A stretch of DNA of 64,000 bases from Alviniconcha marisindica (Eukaryota; Mollusca; Gastropoda; Provannidae), in NCBI GenBank assembly GCA_018857735.1, contig JABMCL010003070.1, forward strand, positions 182,501-246,500. The letters are read 5' to 3'. Below the pieces are notes generated by a model. That model made no database searches. It saw nothing but the letters and a program-made list of their open reading frames with translations, and was not told the origin of the DNA. This document shows positions 60,501-64,000 of this stretch, one piece after another; position 1 is the stretch's first letter, and each line of letters opens with the position of its first letter. A program made the position numbers and the translations under genes.

Positions 60501-62929
60501 TCATCCCCCCCCCCCCCCCCCCCCCCCAGCCAACCTTTATGACCTTCATCTTTGTTGATTAAAAAAATCCCCTGCCCCCTCATAAAATAAATGCATAAAT
60601 ACATAAATAAGTAAATAAATAAACAAATAAAGGAACAATGGCAAAAAACAACAACACCCAAACCACTCTTACTGTAGGCAATTGAAAGCAGACTGCAGCT
60701 TTGATCACTTCTTGGCTACATGAAGCCATTGGCTTTTGGGCATCTCACATTTAAACTGTGTTGGCTTTCAGCCATGAGAAAAATCTATGGGAAATACCAG
60801 TAGCATTGTGCTGGCATGTCCCAAGTTGTTCTACAACTCTTCGTGGCATGCTTAATGGGAGGAGGAGTAAAAGTAACTGACTGGCCACCAAGTTCTTTTG
60901 GTCGTTCAGGAAGTATGTGCTGGCAAAGAAAATAGGGGAAGAGAATGTTGGAAAAAAAATTGTGTTGTTTTCATTGACCTTCATGTTTTCAGCCCCTAGA
61001 AAATCATCTTGTGTTCATTGACCTTCATGTTTTCTCCCCCCCCCCAAAAAATCCTCTTGTGTTCACCGAGCTTTGTGTTTTCTCCTCCCAGAAAATCATC
61101 TTGTGTTCATTGACCTTGGTGTTTTCCCCCCCCCCCCCCCCACAAAGTCCATGGCGCAGGGGCAACGCTTCCCCAGAAAGTCTACACAGTGCTGGCAAGG
61201 AAAATAGGACAAAAGAATGTCTGAAATAAAATCCTCTTGTGACTTGTGTTCATTGACCTTCATGTTTTCTCCTCCCAGAAAAAGTCCATGGCATCGGGGC
61301 AGCACTCCCCCAGAAAGTCTGTGCGTCTCTGGCAAGGAAAAAGGACAAAACAATGTGTGAAAGAAAATCCTCATGTGTTCGTTGGCCTTCATGTTTTCTC
61401 CTCCCAGAAAATCCTCATGTGTTCATTGACCTTCGTGTTTTCTCCCCCCAGAACATCCTCATGGGTTCATTGACCTTCGTGTTTTCTCCCCCCAGAAAAT
61501 CCTCTTGTTTTCATTGACCTGCGTGTTTTCTCCCCCCAGAAAATCCTCTTGTGTTCATTGCCCTTCGTGTTTTCTCCCCCCAGAAAATCCTCTTGTGTTC
61601 ATTGCCCTTCGTGTTTTCTCCCCCCAGAAAATCCTCTTGTGTTCATTGCCCTGCGTGTTTTCTCCCCCCAGAAAATCCTCTTGTGTTCATTGCCCTGCGT
61701 GTTTTCTCCCCCAGAAAATCCTCTTGTGTTCATTGCAACCTTCGTGTTTTCTCCCCCCAGAAAATCCTCTTGTGTTCATTGCCCTTGTGTTTTCTCCCCC
61801 CAGAAAATCCTCTTGTGTTCATTGCCTGCGTGTTTTCTCCCCCCAGAAAATTCTCTTGTGTTCATTGCCCTGTGTGTTTTCTCCCCCCAGAAAATCCTCT
61901 TGTGTTCATTGCCCAGCGTGTTTTCTCCCCCCAGAAAAAGTCTGCGGCACCAGGACAGCGCTCCCCCAGAAAGTCTACGCGTCGCGCGCCAGCCGACTCC
62001 AGCCAGGAGGAGAGCAGACAGAGCGTAAAGATGTCGCCACCGTCAGAATCTCAGAGCTTTCTGCCAGGCAGCGGGAGTGGGGGGTTCACTGTGGCTGTGT
62101 CCGGCAGCAGGAAGAAAGGCAGCGGCAGCAGCAGCAGCGACAGTGCTGACAAGACGCTCCGGAAGCAGACAGAGACAACTCGCTCTCGCACAAAACGTAA
62201 TGGAGTTTTGATATTGTCTGTGTGTGTTTTTGACTTTGTTTATGTGTCTGTTGGTGTTCCTGTTCCTGTTCGTCTTAAGGATAGAGATGGTTTAGGAGAG
62301 ATAGTCTGCATTATGGAATTCTTATATAAACTTGCTCTCTCACAAAATGTAATGGAGTTTTGATGTGTGTGTGTGGGTGTGTGTGTGTGTGTCAGCACAT
62401 GTGTTTATTTGTCTGTTTGTATGCCTGTTCTTAAGGATAGAGATGTTTTAGGAGAGATAGTCTGCATTATGGAATTCATATATAAACGGATCACCCAAAT
62501 GGCAAAATGTAATGGAGTTTTGATATGTGTGTGTGTTTATTTGTCTGTTGGTGTTCCTGTTCATCTTAAGGATAGAGATGGTTTAGGAGAGATAGTCTGC
62601 ATTATGGAATTCATATATATATATATAAACATATCACCCAAATAGCACCTTTGTCTTTGATTAGCTTGTTGACAGGGTGGCAATGTTGGATCTTTCAGTG
62701 TGTACGTATGCATGGGAAGTTGTGAAAAAGAAACATTTTTTTATTTTTAGAATTGCTTTCTTTTATGTCTGCGTGCATGAATGTGCATGGACGTTGAGTG
62801 TGTATGTATGTAAGTAGAGACTTGTGTAGAATTTCTGTTTTTAAAGGAGATGAGTGTGTTCAATACAGCTGTCTGTTGCACAGGTTCTGGAACTTCCGGA
62901 AGCAGCAGCAGTGAAAAGGAGACAGCTGA
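33278..62929 (+). CDS. TP53BP1: TP53-binding protein 1 (53BP1) orthologue, N-terminal part
   Basis: Chromatin-bound mediator of DNA double-strand-break signalling and repair choice, phosphorylated by ATM at SQ/TQ sites. Twenty-five exons join with consistent phases, from 33,278/33,301 through 62,929, giving about 1,341 codons; in human the Tudor domain starts near residue 1,484. Diagnostic blocks: LQLSGQPMLV with SPEAYGDMPLIIPSTP (human 53BP1 has LQLSGQRSLV and SPDAFRSTPFIVPSSP); an oligomerisation-region match VTEYVMRYIKRITVV...VVDERTTEEE; SGDLADISSSSLSNKASS; and RSPRKSTRR followed by an Arg-rich segment. SQ/TQ motifs are dense, above all in the 797-nt exon 17. Tudor and BRCT domains are beyond the window. 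Introns hold minisatellites, many of which copy splice junctions. The first coding exon may be upstream of 33,278. Confidence 0.93.
33466..33998 (+). mobile_element. Possible TIR element carrying a short ORF
   Basis: Weak terminal inverted repeats: AGATCTATTGGGC at about 33,486 and its near inverse GCCCAATACTATTGC at 33,969. Inside, an ORF from 33,550 reads MELLEGGDTDTSDSEFANFT, then a SAP-like LPTLKTFLEACSHN, and stops at 33,732. It lies in TP53BP1 intron 1. I do not recognise the family; it could instead be a gene fragment. Confidence 0.35.
34206..34281 (+). CDS. TP53BP1: TP53BP1 window exon 2
   Basis: 76 nt, acceptor TTGTGCAG, donor CAG|GTAATT, phase 0 to 1. It encodes VEEGSGNHSDSEIVYPVMET and GGQS. 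Confidence 0.85.
34748..34838 (+). CDS. TP53BP1: TP53BP1 window exon 3
   Basis: 91 nt, acceptor CCGTGCAG, donor GAG|GTAATG, phase 1 to 2. An acidic segment AVVLVTDSEVEGAEKQEVLG. Confidence 0.85.
34862..35214. repeat. Near-perfect 350-bp palindrome in intron 3
   Basis: Two arms of about 170 bp mirror each other around a 3-nt loop at 35,034-35,036. CAACTAGTCCTT-AGC-AAGGACTAGTTG marks the centre, and GAATACAGGCTTAGAG (34,871) pairs with CTCTAAGCCTGTATTC (35,191-35,206). There are only a few mismatches and small indels. No coding content; it is either a foldback element or a recent inverted duplication. Confidence 0.95.
35405..35690. repeat. Three-copy 90-bp repeat in intron 3
   Basis: Units share CAGTAACTTGTGATCATCTG, TTGCCATGGT and AAAGAAAGTCTAACTCT. 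Confidence 0.75.
35770..35906 (+). CDS. TP53BP1: TP53BP1 window exon 4
   Basis: 137 nt, acceptor GTATGACAG, donor GAGAG|GTATGT, phase 2 to 1. It encodes EDNPDLVGGTSSDDVANV and DASLLSQDLFQVKR; LLSQDLF resembles the human STQEDLFDQ block. Confidence 0.9.
36326..36425 (+). CDS. TP53BP1: TP53BP1 window exon 5
   Basis: 100 nt, acceptor GTGTTACAG, donor CT|GTAAGT, phase 1 to 2. It carries the block MATPSQHFASLQLSGQPMLV, one of the best matches to vertebrate 53BP1. Confidence 0.95.
36735..36850 (-). repeat. Dispersed repeat in intron 5
   Basis: Reverse complement of the sequence at about 6,010-6,115 (TGATATAAGGCCATAGCCCT and AATGGGGGGAGGT). A GACACT triplication lies at its edge and a CA-rich tract beyond. 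Confidence 0.6.
37321..37409 (+). CDS. TP53BP1: TP53BP1 window exon 6
   Basis: 89 nt, acceptor ACTGTGCAG, donor GAAG|GTGACC, phase 2 to 1. It encodes SPEAYGDMPLIIPSTPTLTP, matching the human SPDAFRSTPFIVPSSP block. Confidence 0.95.
37440..38300. repeat. Intron 6 minisatellite
   Basis: About 35 units of 20-28 bp with the core GCCTCACCTCACTGTGGCTC and variable T/C spacers (TCTGTTT). It starts about 30 bp after the donor but does not include it. Confidence 0.9.
38320..38890 (+). pseudogene. Dead LINE 3' end in intron 6
   Basis: Broken frames read a YLSELP-like segment, then SRTHFLFMLEINATTVSTF and FKSGLKTCLFNLQE (38,600-38,690), the usual end of a non-LTR reverse-transcriptase protein. An A/T-rich tail with TTATTATTATTA follows at 38,875-38,890. 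Confidence 0.65.
39241..39306 (+). mobile_element. SINE tail in intron 6
   Basis: CCCTGAGATAACCGTAATGG, then TTGACTGGGCGTAAAACACC and TTACTTACTTAC. This is the tail that was amplified in intron 10 and inserted at the exon 18 donor. Confidence 0.75.
39365..39423 (+). CDS. TP53BP1: TP53BP1 window exon 7
   Basis: 59 nt, acceptor TTGGTTTCAG, donor CCAG|GTTGGA, phase 1 to 0. It encodes QEAEYIPGDAATLNSQSDQ. The donor is weak. Confidence 0.85.
39425..40225. repeat. Intron 7 minisatellite
   Basis: About 26 units of 28-32 bp (AGTGACTTGTTAGCATTCAG, TAGTGGGCAG) starting almost at the donor. Confidence 0.9.
40480..40600 (+). mobile_element. LINE/SINE tail in intron 7
   Basis: ATAAAGCACTTTGAGCCAAT then AAAATGCTCTATAAATT and TTATTATTG. 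This is the style of 3' tail shared by L2/CR1-like elements. Confidence 0.5.
40694..40759 (+). CDS. TP53BP1: TP53BP1 window exon 8
   Basis: 66 nt, phase 0 to 0, acceptor AATGTTGCAG, donor AGT|GTGAGT. It encodes RLIEAASIIQSQTSSQRRAS with two SQ sites. Confidence 0.85.
40945..41555. repeat. Intron 8 array of decoy acceptors
   Basis: The left half has about 35-bp units (TTTTGCAGGCATCTGAAGGG). The right half has about 40-bp units (CTTGTCCAGGCCTCTGAGGG, then GGAGGGGTTTG). Both copy the exon 9 acceptor and first codons; the real acceptor is the last unit. At least seven close decoys lie at 41,266-41,511. Confidence 0.9.
41556..41684 (+). CDS. TP53BP1: TP53BP1 window exon 9
   Basis: 129 nt, phase 0 to 0, acceptor CTTGTCCAG, donor CATCAG|GTCAGC. 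It reads ASEGEGFAGPTLARDLPDWQ, then QSQSLYLHLSASSGTSQRST. The first seven codons and the last few are repeated in the flanking arrays. Confidence 0.85.
41685..42430. repeat. Intron 9 array of decoy donors
   Basis: About 15 units of 40-50 bp, each with GCACCCAGCATCAG followed by GTCATCC. This copies the exon 9 end and its donor (CACCCAGCATCAG then GTCAGCC). Confidence 0.92.
42567..42621 (+). CDS. TP53BP1: TP53BP1 window exon 10
   Basis: 55 nt, acceptor TTGGACAG, donor GTTG|GTAAGA, phase 0 to 1. It encodes LTQRKDVSVAGSQSQGTV. Confidence 0.88.
43020..44310. repeat. Intron 10 array of an expanded SINE tail
   Basis: About 18 units of about 67 bp: GTAATGGTTGACTGGGCGTA, AAACACCAAGTTACTTAC, then TGTTCATTGTTGTGCC. 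The first part is a SINE tail. The last part is the sequence immediately before the exon 11 acceptor (TGTTCATTGTTGTGCCAG). Confidence 0.92.
44315..44404 (+). CDS. TP53BP1: TP53BP1 window exon 11
   Basis: 90 nt, phase 1 to 1, acceptor TTGTGCCAG, donor TCAG|GTGAGG. It encodes GNGDQDRFGESQNLRLYLSQ and SQNSSQQLS, with several SQ sites. Confidence 0.92.
44440..45470. repeat. Intron 11 minisatellite
   Basis: Degenerate units of 30-40 bp, in part paired into a longer unit of about 130 bp, with cores CAGTTGGACTGTGTATTAGT and GTTATGGTATGCCAG. Confidence 0.85.
45947..46082 (+). CDS. TP53BP1: TP53BP1 window exon 12
   Basis: 136 nt, acceptor TTGTTTCAG, donor AGAA|GTAGGA, phase 1 to 2. It encodes PGAFSLSPPKAAPGLQMETR and ESASLSSPKEDSAQLKQ. 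Confidence 0.9.
46083..46716. other. TP53BP1 intron 12
   Basis: No array. A short SINE-tail remnant (GGGACGTTAAAATCCAAG) lies near 46,350. Confidence 0.6.
46717..46808 (+). CDS. TP53BP1: TP53BP1 window exon 13
   Basis: 92 nt, acceptor TTTCCTCAG, donor GAAA|GTAAGT, phase 2 to 1. It encodes DYGTAAKAAMSIGMVHTESQ and SASETMFKLE. Confidence 0.92.
47085..47470. repeat. Intron 13 20-bp minisatellite
   Basis: About 19 units of about 20 bp (CACTGTTTAAGGGCAGGGGT). It is mid-intron and not linked to a junction. Confidence 0.95.
47707..47845 (+). CDS. TP53BP1: TP53BP1 window exon 14
   Basis: 139 nt, acceptor ATGTGACCAG, donor GATAG|GTAATG, phase 1 to 2. It encodes PDVRPLEGQGSSDPKGEMTK and LNIFQRTRQGKKVAAG. 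Confidence 0.92.
48040..48480. repeat. Intron 14 degenerate 60-bp repeat
   Basis: Six or seven diverged units with CAGTGCAGTGAGCTGGAACT and GTGTGATAGGTCTTGTTTC. Confidence 0.65.
48571..48742 (+). CDS. TP53BP1: TP53BP1 window exon 15
   Basis: 172 nt, acceptor TTTTTCTAG, donor GTTGAT|GTAAGT, phase 2 to 0. It encodes EDFFADVRKLGKPAEEQSDS, SDSIPCSQNRPQRRF and MDEEVAMESGDAFNVD. Confidence 0.93.
48735..49400. repeat. Intron 15 array seeded by the exon 15 donor
   Basis: Units of about 44-60 bp. The first ones repeat TTAATGTTGAT then GTAAGTGTTGATG exactly as at the real junction (decoy GT at 48,787 and 48,831). Later units drift to CTCAGTGTTGATGTTAAAG, which loses the donor. Confidence 0.88.
49472..49604 (+). 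CDS. TP53BP1: TP53BP1 window exon 16
   Basis: 133 nt, acceptor CTGTTTCAG, donor CAAG|GTTGGT, phase 0 to 1. It encodes TVLDSEPEEEEGTQSYEVFP and a TEAMEVDEVQ end (human has EAMEVETS-like text). Confidence 0.92.
49600..49945. repeat. Intron 16 copies of the exon 16 donor
   Basis: Three to four copies of a 110-140 bp unit starting CAAG then GTTGGTCTGAGAGTGC (GT at 49,605 real; 49,741 and 49,849 decoys). Confidence 0.85.
50197..50993 (+). CDS. TP53BP1: TP53BP1 window exon 17, SQ/TQ-rich
   Basis: 797 nt, the largest exon. Acceptor TGTGTCTCAG, donor AGACT|GTGAGT, phase 1 to 0. About 266 residues with more than a dozen SQ/TQ sites, and a roughly 40-residue internal repeat whose two halves share LSQ-A-QQPT and GSQTR-SSQ. 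This is a classic SQ/TQ cluster for ATM-type kinases. The tail reads ERDPYTFHASQSQLAETEG, comparable to the human ETPFHFTLPKEG region. Confidence 0.95.
50994..51260. repeat. Intron 17 two-copy 125-bp repeat
   Basis: GTCTTCTGATCAGTCGGG then CCAGCGTGGTTGTTC is repeated at about 51,134-51,175 (GTCTTCTGATTAGTCTGGG). It begins next to the donor. Confidence 0.75.
51310..51560 (-). mobile_element. 5'-truncated LINE tail
   Basis: Inverted copy of the tail at 25,262-25,475 (ATGTACATTTATCATGCGCT, then GAGCGCTCACATGATACAT). It includes a CA repeat at 51,471-51,508. Confidence 0.8.
52017..52346. mobile_element. Palindromic MITE, copy 1
   Basis: Arms of about 138 bp (CAACACACAAGAGAGTTAAT... and its inverse ...ATTAACTCCCTTGTGTGTTG) are about 87% alike. 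GTGTTATT flanks both sides (52,009-52,016 and 52,347-52,354) as a target duplication. It sits in intron 17, about 30 bp before exon 18. Copies lie at 57,576 and 58,668. Confidence 0.85.
52379..52622 (+). CDS. TP53BP1: TP53BP1 window exon 18
   Basis: 244 nt, acceptor CTTGTTTCAG, donor AAAG|GTACTG, phase 0 to 1. It opens with basic patches SKSKAKGSLGRRRKC and VKKKKEP, nuclear-localisation-like. Its donor lies in a 12-bp duplicated target site. Confidence 0.92.
52613..52674 (+). mobile_element. SINE-tail insertion at the exon 18 donor
   Basis: ACCTCCAAAGGT at 52,613-52,624 and again at 52,663-52,674 flanks 38 bp of SINE tail (TTGACTGGGTGTAAACCAC, then TTACTTAC). The insertion duplicated the end of exon 18 and its GT. 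Confidence 0.9.
53086..53345 (+). CDS. TP53BP1: TP53BP1 window exon 19
   Basis: 260 nt, acceptor CAATCACAG, donor CAGCAG|GTATTT, phase 1 to 0. It encodes DGKEHEQEMSIDPPARASVV through PKLLKRKSVEFSSAVQLG. Confidence 0.92.
53360..54895. repeat. Intron 19 array of decoy acceptors
   Basis: About 21 units of about 71 bp carrying TTTTATTGTCAGGTGG-type acceptor plus the exon 20 start (GTGGAGGGTGACAGCAGA). The outer three units at each end keep CAG; the central ones read TTGTCAAATGGAGGG, so the AG is gone. Confidence 0.93.
54896..54949 (+). CDS. TP53BP1: TP53BP1 window exon 20
   Basis: 54 nt, phase 0 to 0, acceptor GTTATCAG, proposed donor GGCACT|GTGTGT. It encodes VEGDSRLDSVDSEASDGT. The donor is weak and is fixed mainly by phase and by the next exon, so the 3' edge is less certain. 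Confidence 0.7.
54950..55604. repeat. Intron 20 array of exon 20 3' ends
   Basis: About 15 units of about 38-50 bp: CAG, then GACAGTGAAGCCTGTGATGG and CACT, then GTGTGTGACTGTGTTTACAG. Each is an acceptor, 24 exon-like bases and a donor. The last unit supplies the acceptor of exon 21. Confidence 0.93.
55605..55760 (+). CDS. TP53BP1: TP53BP1 window exon 21, oligomerisation region
   Basis: 156 nt, phase 0 to 0, acceptor CTGTTTACAG, donor ACTGAG|GTAGGT. VTKVTEYVMRYIKRITVV and DDQVVDERTTE align with the human VRTLVTRVITDVYYV... VERKVTEE stretch of the oligomerisation region. Confidence 0.95.
56015..56765. repeat. Intron 21 minisatellite
   Basis: About 25 units of 28-30 bp (TTGACTGGTCATCCATGTGT, AACTTAC) running up to the exon 22 acceptor but not copying it. 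Confidence 0.93.
56771..57011 (+). CDS. TP53BP1: TP53BP1 window exon 22
   Basis: 241 nt, acceptor GTGGTTGCAG, donor TTCAG|GTGAGT, phase 0 to 1. It encodes EELDHEVIEETDVIKKRRLS and SGDLADISSSSLSNKASSGP, matching human SSGDLGDISSFSSKASS. Confidence 0.95.
57012..57475. repeat. Intron 22 array of exon 22 3' ends with donors
   Basis: Five extra copies of the last 70 or so bases of exon 22 plus its donor (CACCTCTAGAGGTTCAG then GTGAGTG). Decoy GT lies at 57,101, 57,190, 57,279, 57,372 and 57,461; spacing is 89 bp with one of 93. Confidence 0.95.
57576..57888. mobile_element. Palindromic MITE, copy 2
   Basis: GACACGCAAGGGTGTTAATT... and the inverted ...GAATTAACTCCCTTGTGTGC arms. The flanking direct repeat CACATTGCTTTTAA (57,562-57,575 and 57,889-57,902) marks the insertion. 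Confidence 0.85.
57889..58667. other. TP53BP1 intron 22, middle
   Basis: AT-rich, with no coding frame or array. A weak tail-like AGCTCGCTCAGCAGGGAATA lies near 58,355. Confidence 0.5.
58668..58870. mobile_element. Palindromic MITE, copy 3
   Basis: Shorter or internally deleted copy. It ends in AATTAACTCCCTTGTGTGTTG (split: ATTAACTCCC, TTGTGTGTTG) only 20 bp before exon 23, so it abuts the polypyrimidine tract of the acceptor. Confidence 0.75.
58891..59171 (+). CDS. TP53BP1: TP53BP1 window exon 23
   Basis: 281 nt, acceptor GTTTTTTGCAG, donor AATGAG|GTTAGT, phase 1 to 0. A Ser/Pro-rich segment: PSAEHSLAGRSSAGASPAVS and SISPNQ-like text, then AAQPPLPPASLSSSSPGIIP. Confidence 0.93.
59172..60984. 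other. TP53BP1 intron 23, left part
   Basis: C-rich tract at 59,220-59,242; a GGTACATGGTAGGGTAC-type short repeat at 60,225-60,420 next to an inverted SINE tail (TTACACCCAGTCAACCACGG, about 60,268-60,290); a 23-base C run at 60,505-60,527. No exon found. Confidence 0.5.
60985..61934. repeat. Intron 23 array of decoy acceptors
   Basis: About 17 units of about 44 bp: GTGTTTTCTCCCCCCAG then AAAATCCTCTTGTGTTCATT. The real exon 24 acceptor (TTTTCTCCCCCCAG then AAAAAGTCTG) closes the array. Two units (about 61,143-61,200 and 61,274-61,340) carry longer decayed copies of exon 24. Confidence 0.95.
61935..62196 (+). CDS. TP53BP1: TP53BP1 window exon 24
   Basis: 262 nt, acceptor TTTTCTCCCCCCAG, donor AAAAC|GTAATG, phase 0 to 1. 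It encodes KKSAAPGQRSPRKSTRRAPA and TLRKQTETTRSRTK. It corresponds to the human LSPRK and Gly/Arg-rich region just before the Tudor domain. Confidence 0.93.
62180..62650. repeat. Intron 24 copies of the exon 24 donor
   Basis: Three units of about 150-170 bp. CTCGCACAAAAC then GTAATGGAGTTTTG (real) is copied as CTCACAAAATGTAATGG (GT at 62,349) and GGCAAAATGTAATGG (GT at 62,519). Confidence 0.9.
62884..62929 (+). CDS. TP53BP1: TP53BP1 window exon 25
   Basis: 46 nt, acceptor TGTTGCACAG, donor GCTGA|GTGAGT, phase 1 to 2. It encodes SGTSGSSSSEKETA. The next exon, expected to approach the tandem Tudor domain, is beyond the window. Confidence 0.88.
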
Positions 62930-63339
62930 GTGAGTGTCAGTTCCTTTAAGGGACACCTTTCTTGCATTCACAATTAATCAGTTAATGCTAGAAACTTGGG
63001 GTGGGTGGGAGGGTGGGTAGGGACGGGCGGTGAGGGGGGAAAAACCTGAGCTCAGTGGTCAGAGCAGAGCAAATCAGAATGACTGTCCTTCAGGAATGGG
63101 AAGTGGTCAGGGTCGCTGTGTGTGCACTGAGACAAATACGTGTAAGAAAAGCGGCAGAAGGATTTGGATTAGTTGTAATGGGGTTTCGGTAATGGGGTTA
63201 TTATTATTATTATTATTATTCACAACAAGCACTCTGCCCTAGTGATACCCTGTCATATTATTGGGATGCTGGTGACAGAAGTGCTGAGCGCATGGACGAA
63301 CAGGTAGTGTTGACCACAGTGGCAACACTACAGATACAG

Positions 63340-64000
63340 GTGATGGGCTGTTGCGGTGGAAGTCTGTTAGCCCCTGTGGTCAGCTTTGCTGCTGTCGACC
63401 CAAGTCTGTTAACCCCTGTGGTCAGCTTTGCTGCTGTTGACCCAAGTCTGTTAACCCCTGTGGTCAGTTTTGTTAGCCCTGTGGTCAGCTTTGTTAGCCC
63501 TGTGGTCAGCTGTTAGCCCTGTGTAGCTTGCTGCTGTTGACCCAAGTCTGTTAACCCCTGTGGTCAGCTTTGCTGCTGTTGACCCAAGTCTGTTAACCCC
63601 TGTGGTCAGCTTTGTTAGCCCTGTGGTCAGCTTTGCTGCTGTTGACCCAAGCCTGTTAACCCCTGTGGTCAGCTTTGCTGCTGTTGACCCAAGTCTGTTA
63701 ACCCCTGTGGTCAGCTTTGTTAGCCCTGTGGTCAGCTTTGTTGCCGCTTAGTGGTTAGCTTTGCTGCTGTTGACCCGCTGTAACCCCGCTTGTGCTGTTC
63801 AAGCTGTTACCCTGTGGTCAGCTTTGCTGCTGTTGACCCAAGTCTGTTAACCCCTGTGGTCAGCTTTGTTAGCCCTGTGGTAGCTTTGTTGCCCTATGGT
63901 TAGCTTTGCTGCTGTTGACCCAAGCCTGTTAACCCCTGTGGTCAGCTTTGCTGCTGTTGACCCAAGTCTGTTTAACCCCTGTGGTCAGCTTTGTTAGCCC
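63340..64000. repeat. Intron 25 minisatellite, open at right edge
   Basis: Units of 20 and 42 bp built from TTAACCCCTGTGGTCAGCTT and TGCTGCTGTTGACCCAAGTC. It continues past the window. Confidence 0.93.

Noticed and set aside
61505..62363. Independent 214- and 270-codon genes
   Set aside because: They are the intron 23 array read through into TP53BP1 exon 24.
37440..64000. CRISPR-like arrays
   Set aside because: Units are tandem without unique spacers, and the genome is eukaryotic.

Overview
This is a nuclear genomic window from an animal, most likely a marine mollusc and probably a gastropod. The genes are intron-rich with GT-AG splice sites. The ribosomal protein S6 and TP53BP1-like proteins look lophotrochozoan, and the sequence is saturated with microsatellites, minisatellites, tRNA-derived SINEs ending in (TTAC)n tails, decayed non-LTR retrotransposons and MITE-like elements. 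The phylum is inferred from protein flavour and repeat style, not from a search.

Layout. 1-13,880 has no supportable host gene. It holds a minisatellite, a tRNA-headed SINE and SINE tails, a 1.1 kb 27-bp-type minisatellite, about 700 bp of (CA)n, a decayed reverse transcriptase split by a minisatellite, and two more kilobase-scale minisatellites. 13,887-16,353 (+) carries the last two coding exons of a TNFAIP8/TIPE-family gene. 16,354-25,790 is intergenic or 3' UTR sequence with MITE copies, SINEs, short tandem repeats and a LINE 3' end. 25,813-30,452 (-) is a complete five-exon RPS6 gene of 242 codons, with a 5' TOP start and a probable GC-AG first intron. 30,453-33,277 is intergenic. From 33,278 to the right edge (+) runs a large TP53BP1 (53BP1) orthologue. 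I resolve 25 exons whose reading phases all agree (about 1,341 codons), ending before the tandem Tudor and BRCT domains, which must lie beyond the window.

The most unusual signal is in the introns. Nearly every TP53BP1 intron, and RPS6 intron 4, contains a minisatellite. In many the repeat unit is a copy of the neighbouring exon-intron junction itself, so rows of decoy splice acceptors or donors sit beside the real one. Exon 9 has an acceptor array upstream and a donor array downstream. Intron 20 is a row of about 15 copies of the exon 20 3' end that look like 24-nt, phase-0 micro-exons. In intron 19 most decoy acceptors have lost their AG. Separately, a 38-bp SINE tail has landed on the exon 18 donor and duplicated it, and palindromic elements sit close to exons 18 and 23.

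The three genes are not an operon. TIPE proteins carry lipid second messengers and regulate apoptosis and immunity, RPS6 is a 40S ribosome component and S6-kinase target, and 53BP1 is a chromatin-bound DNA double-strand-break mediator.
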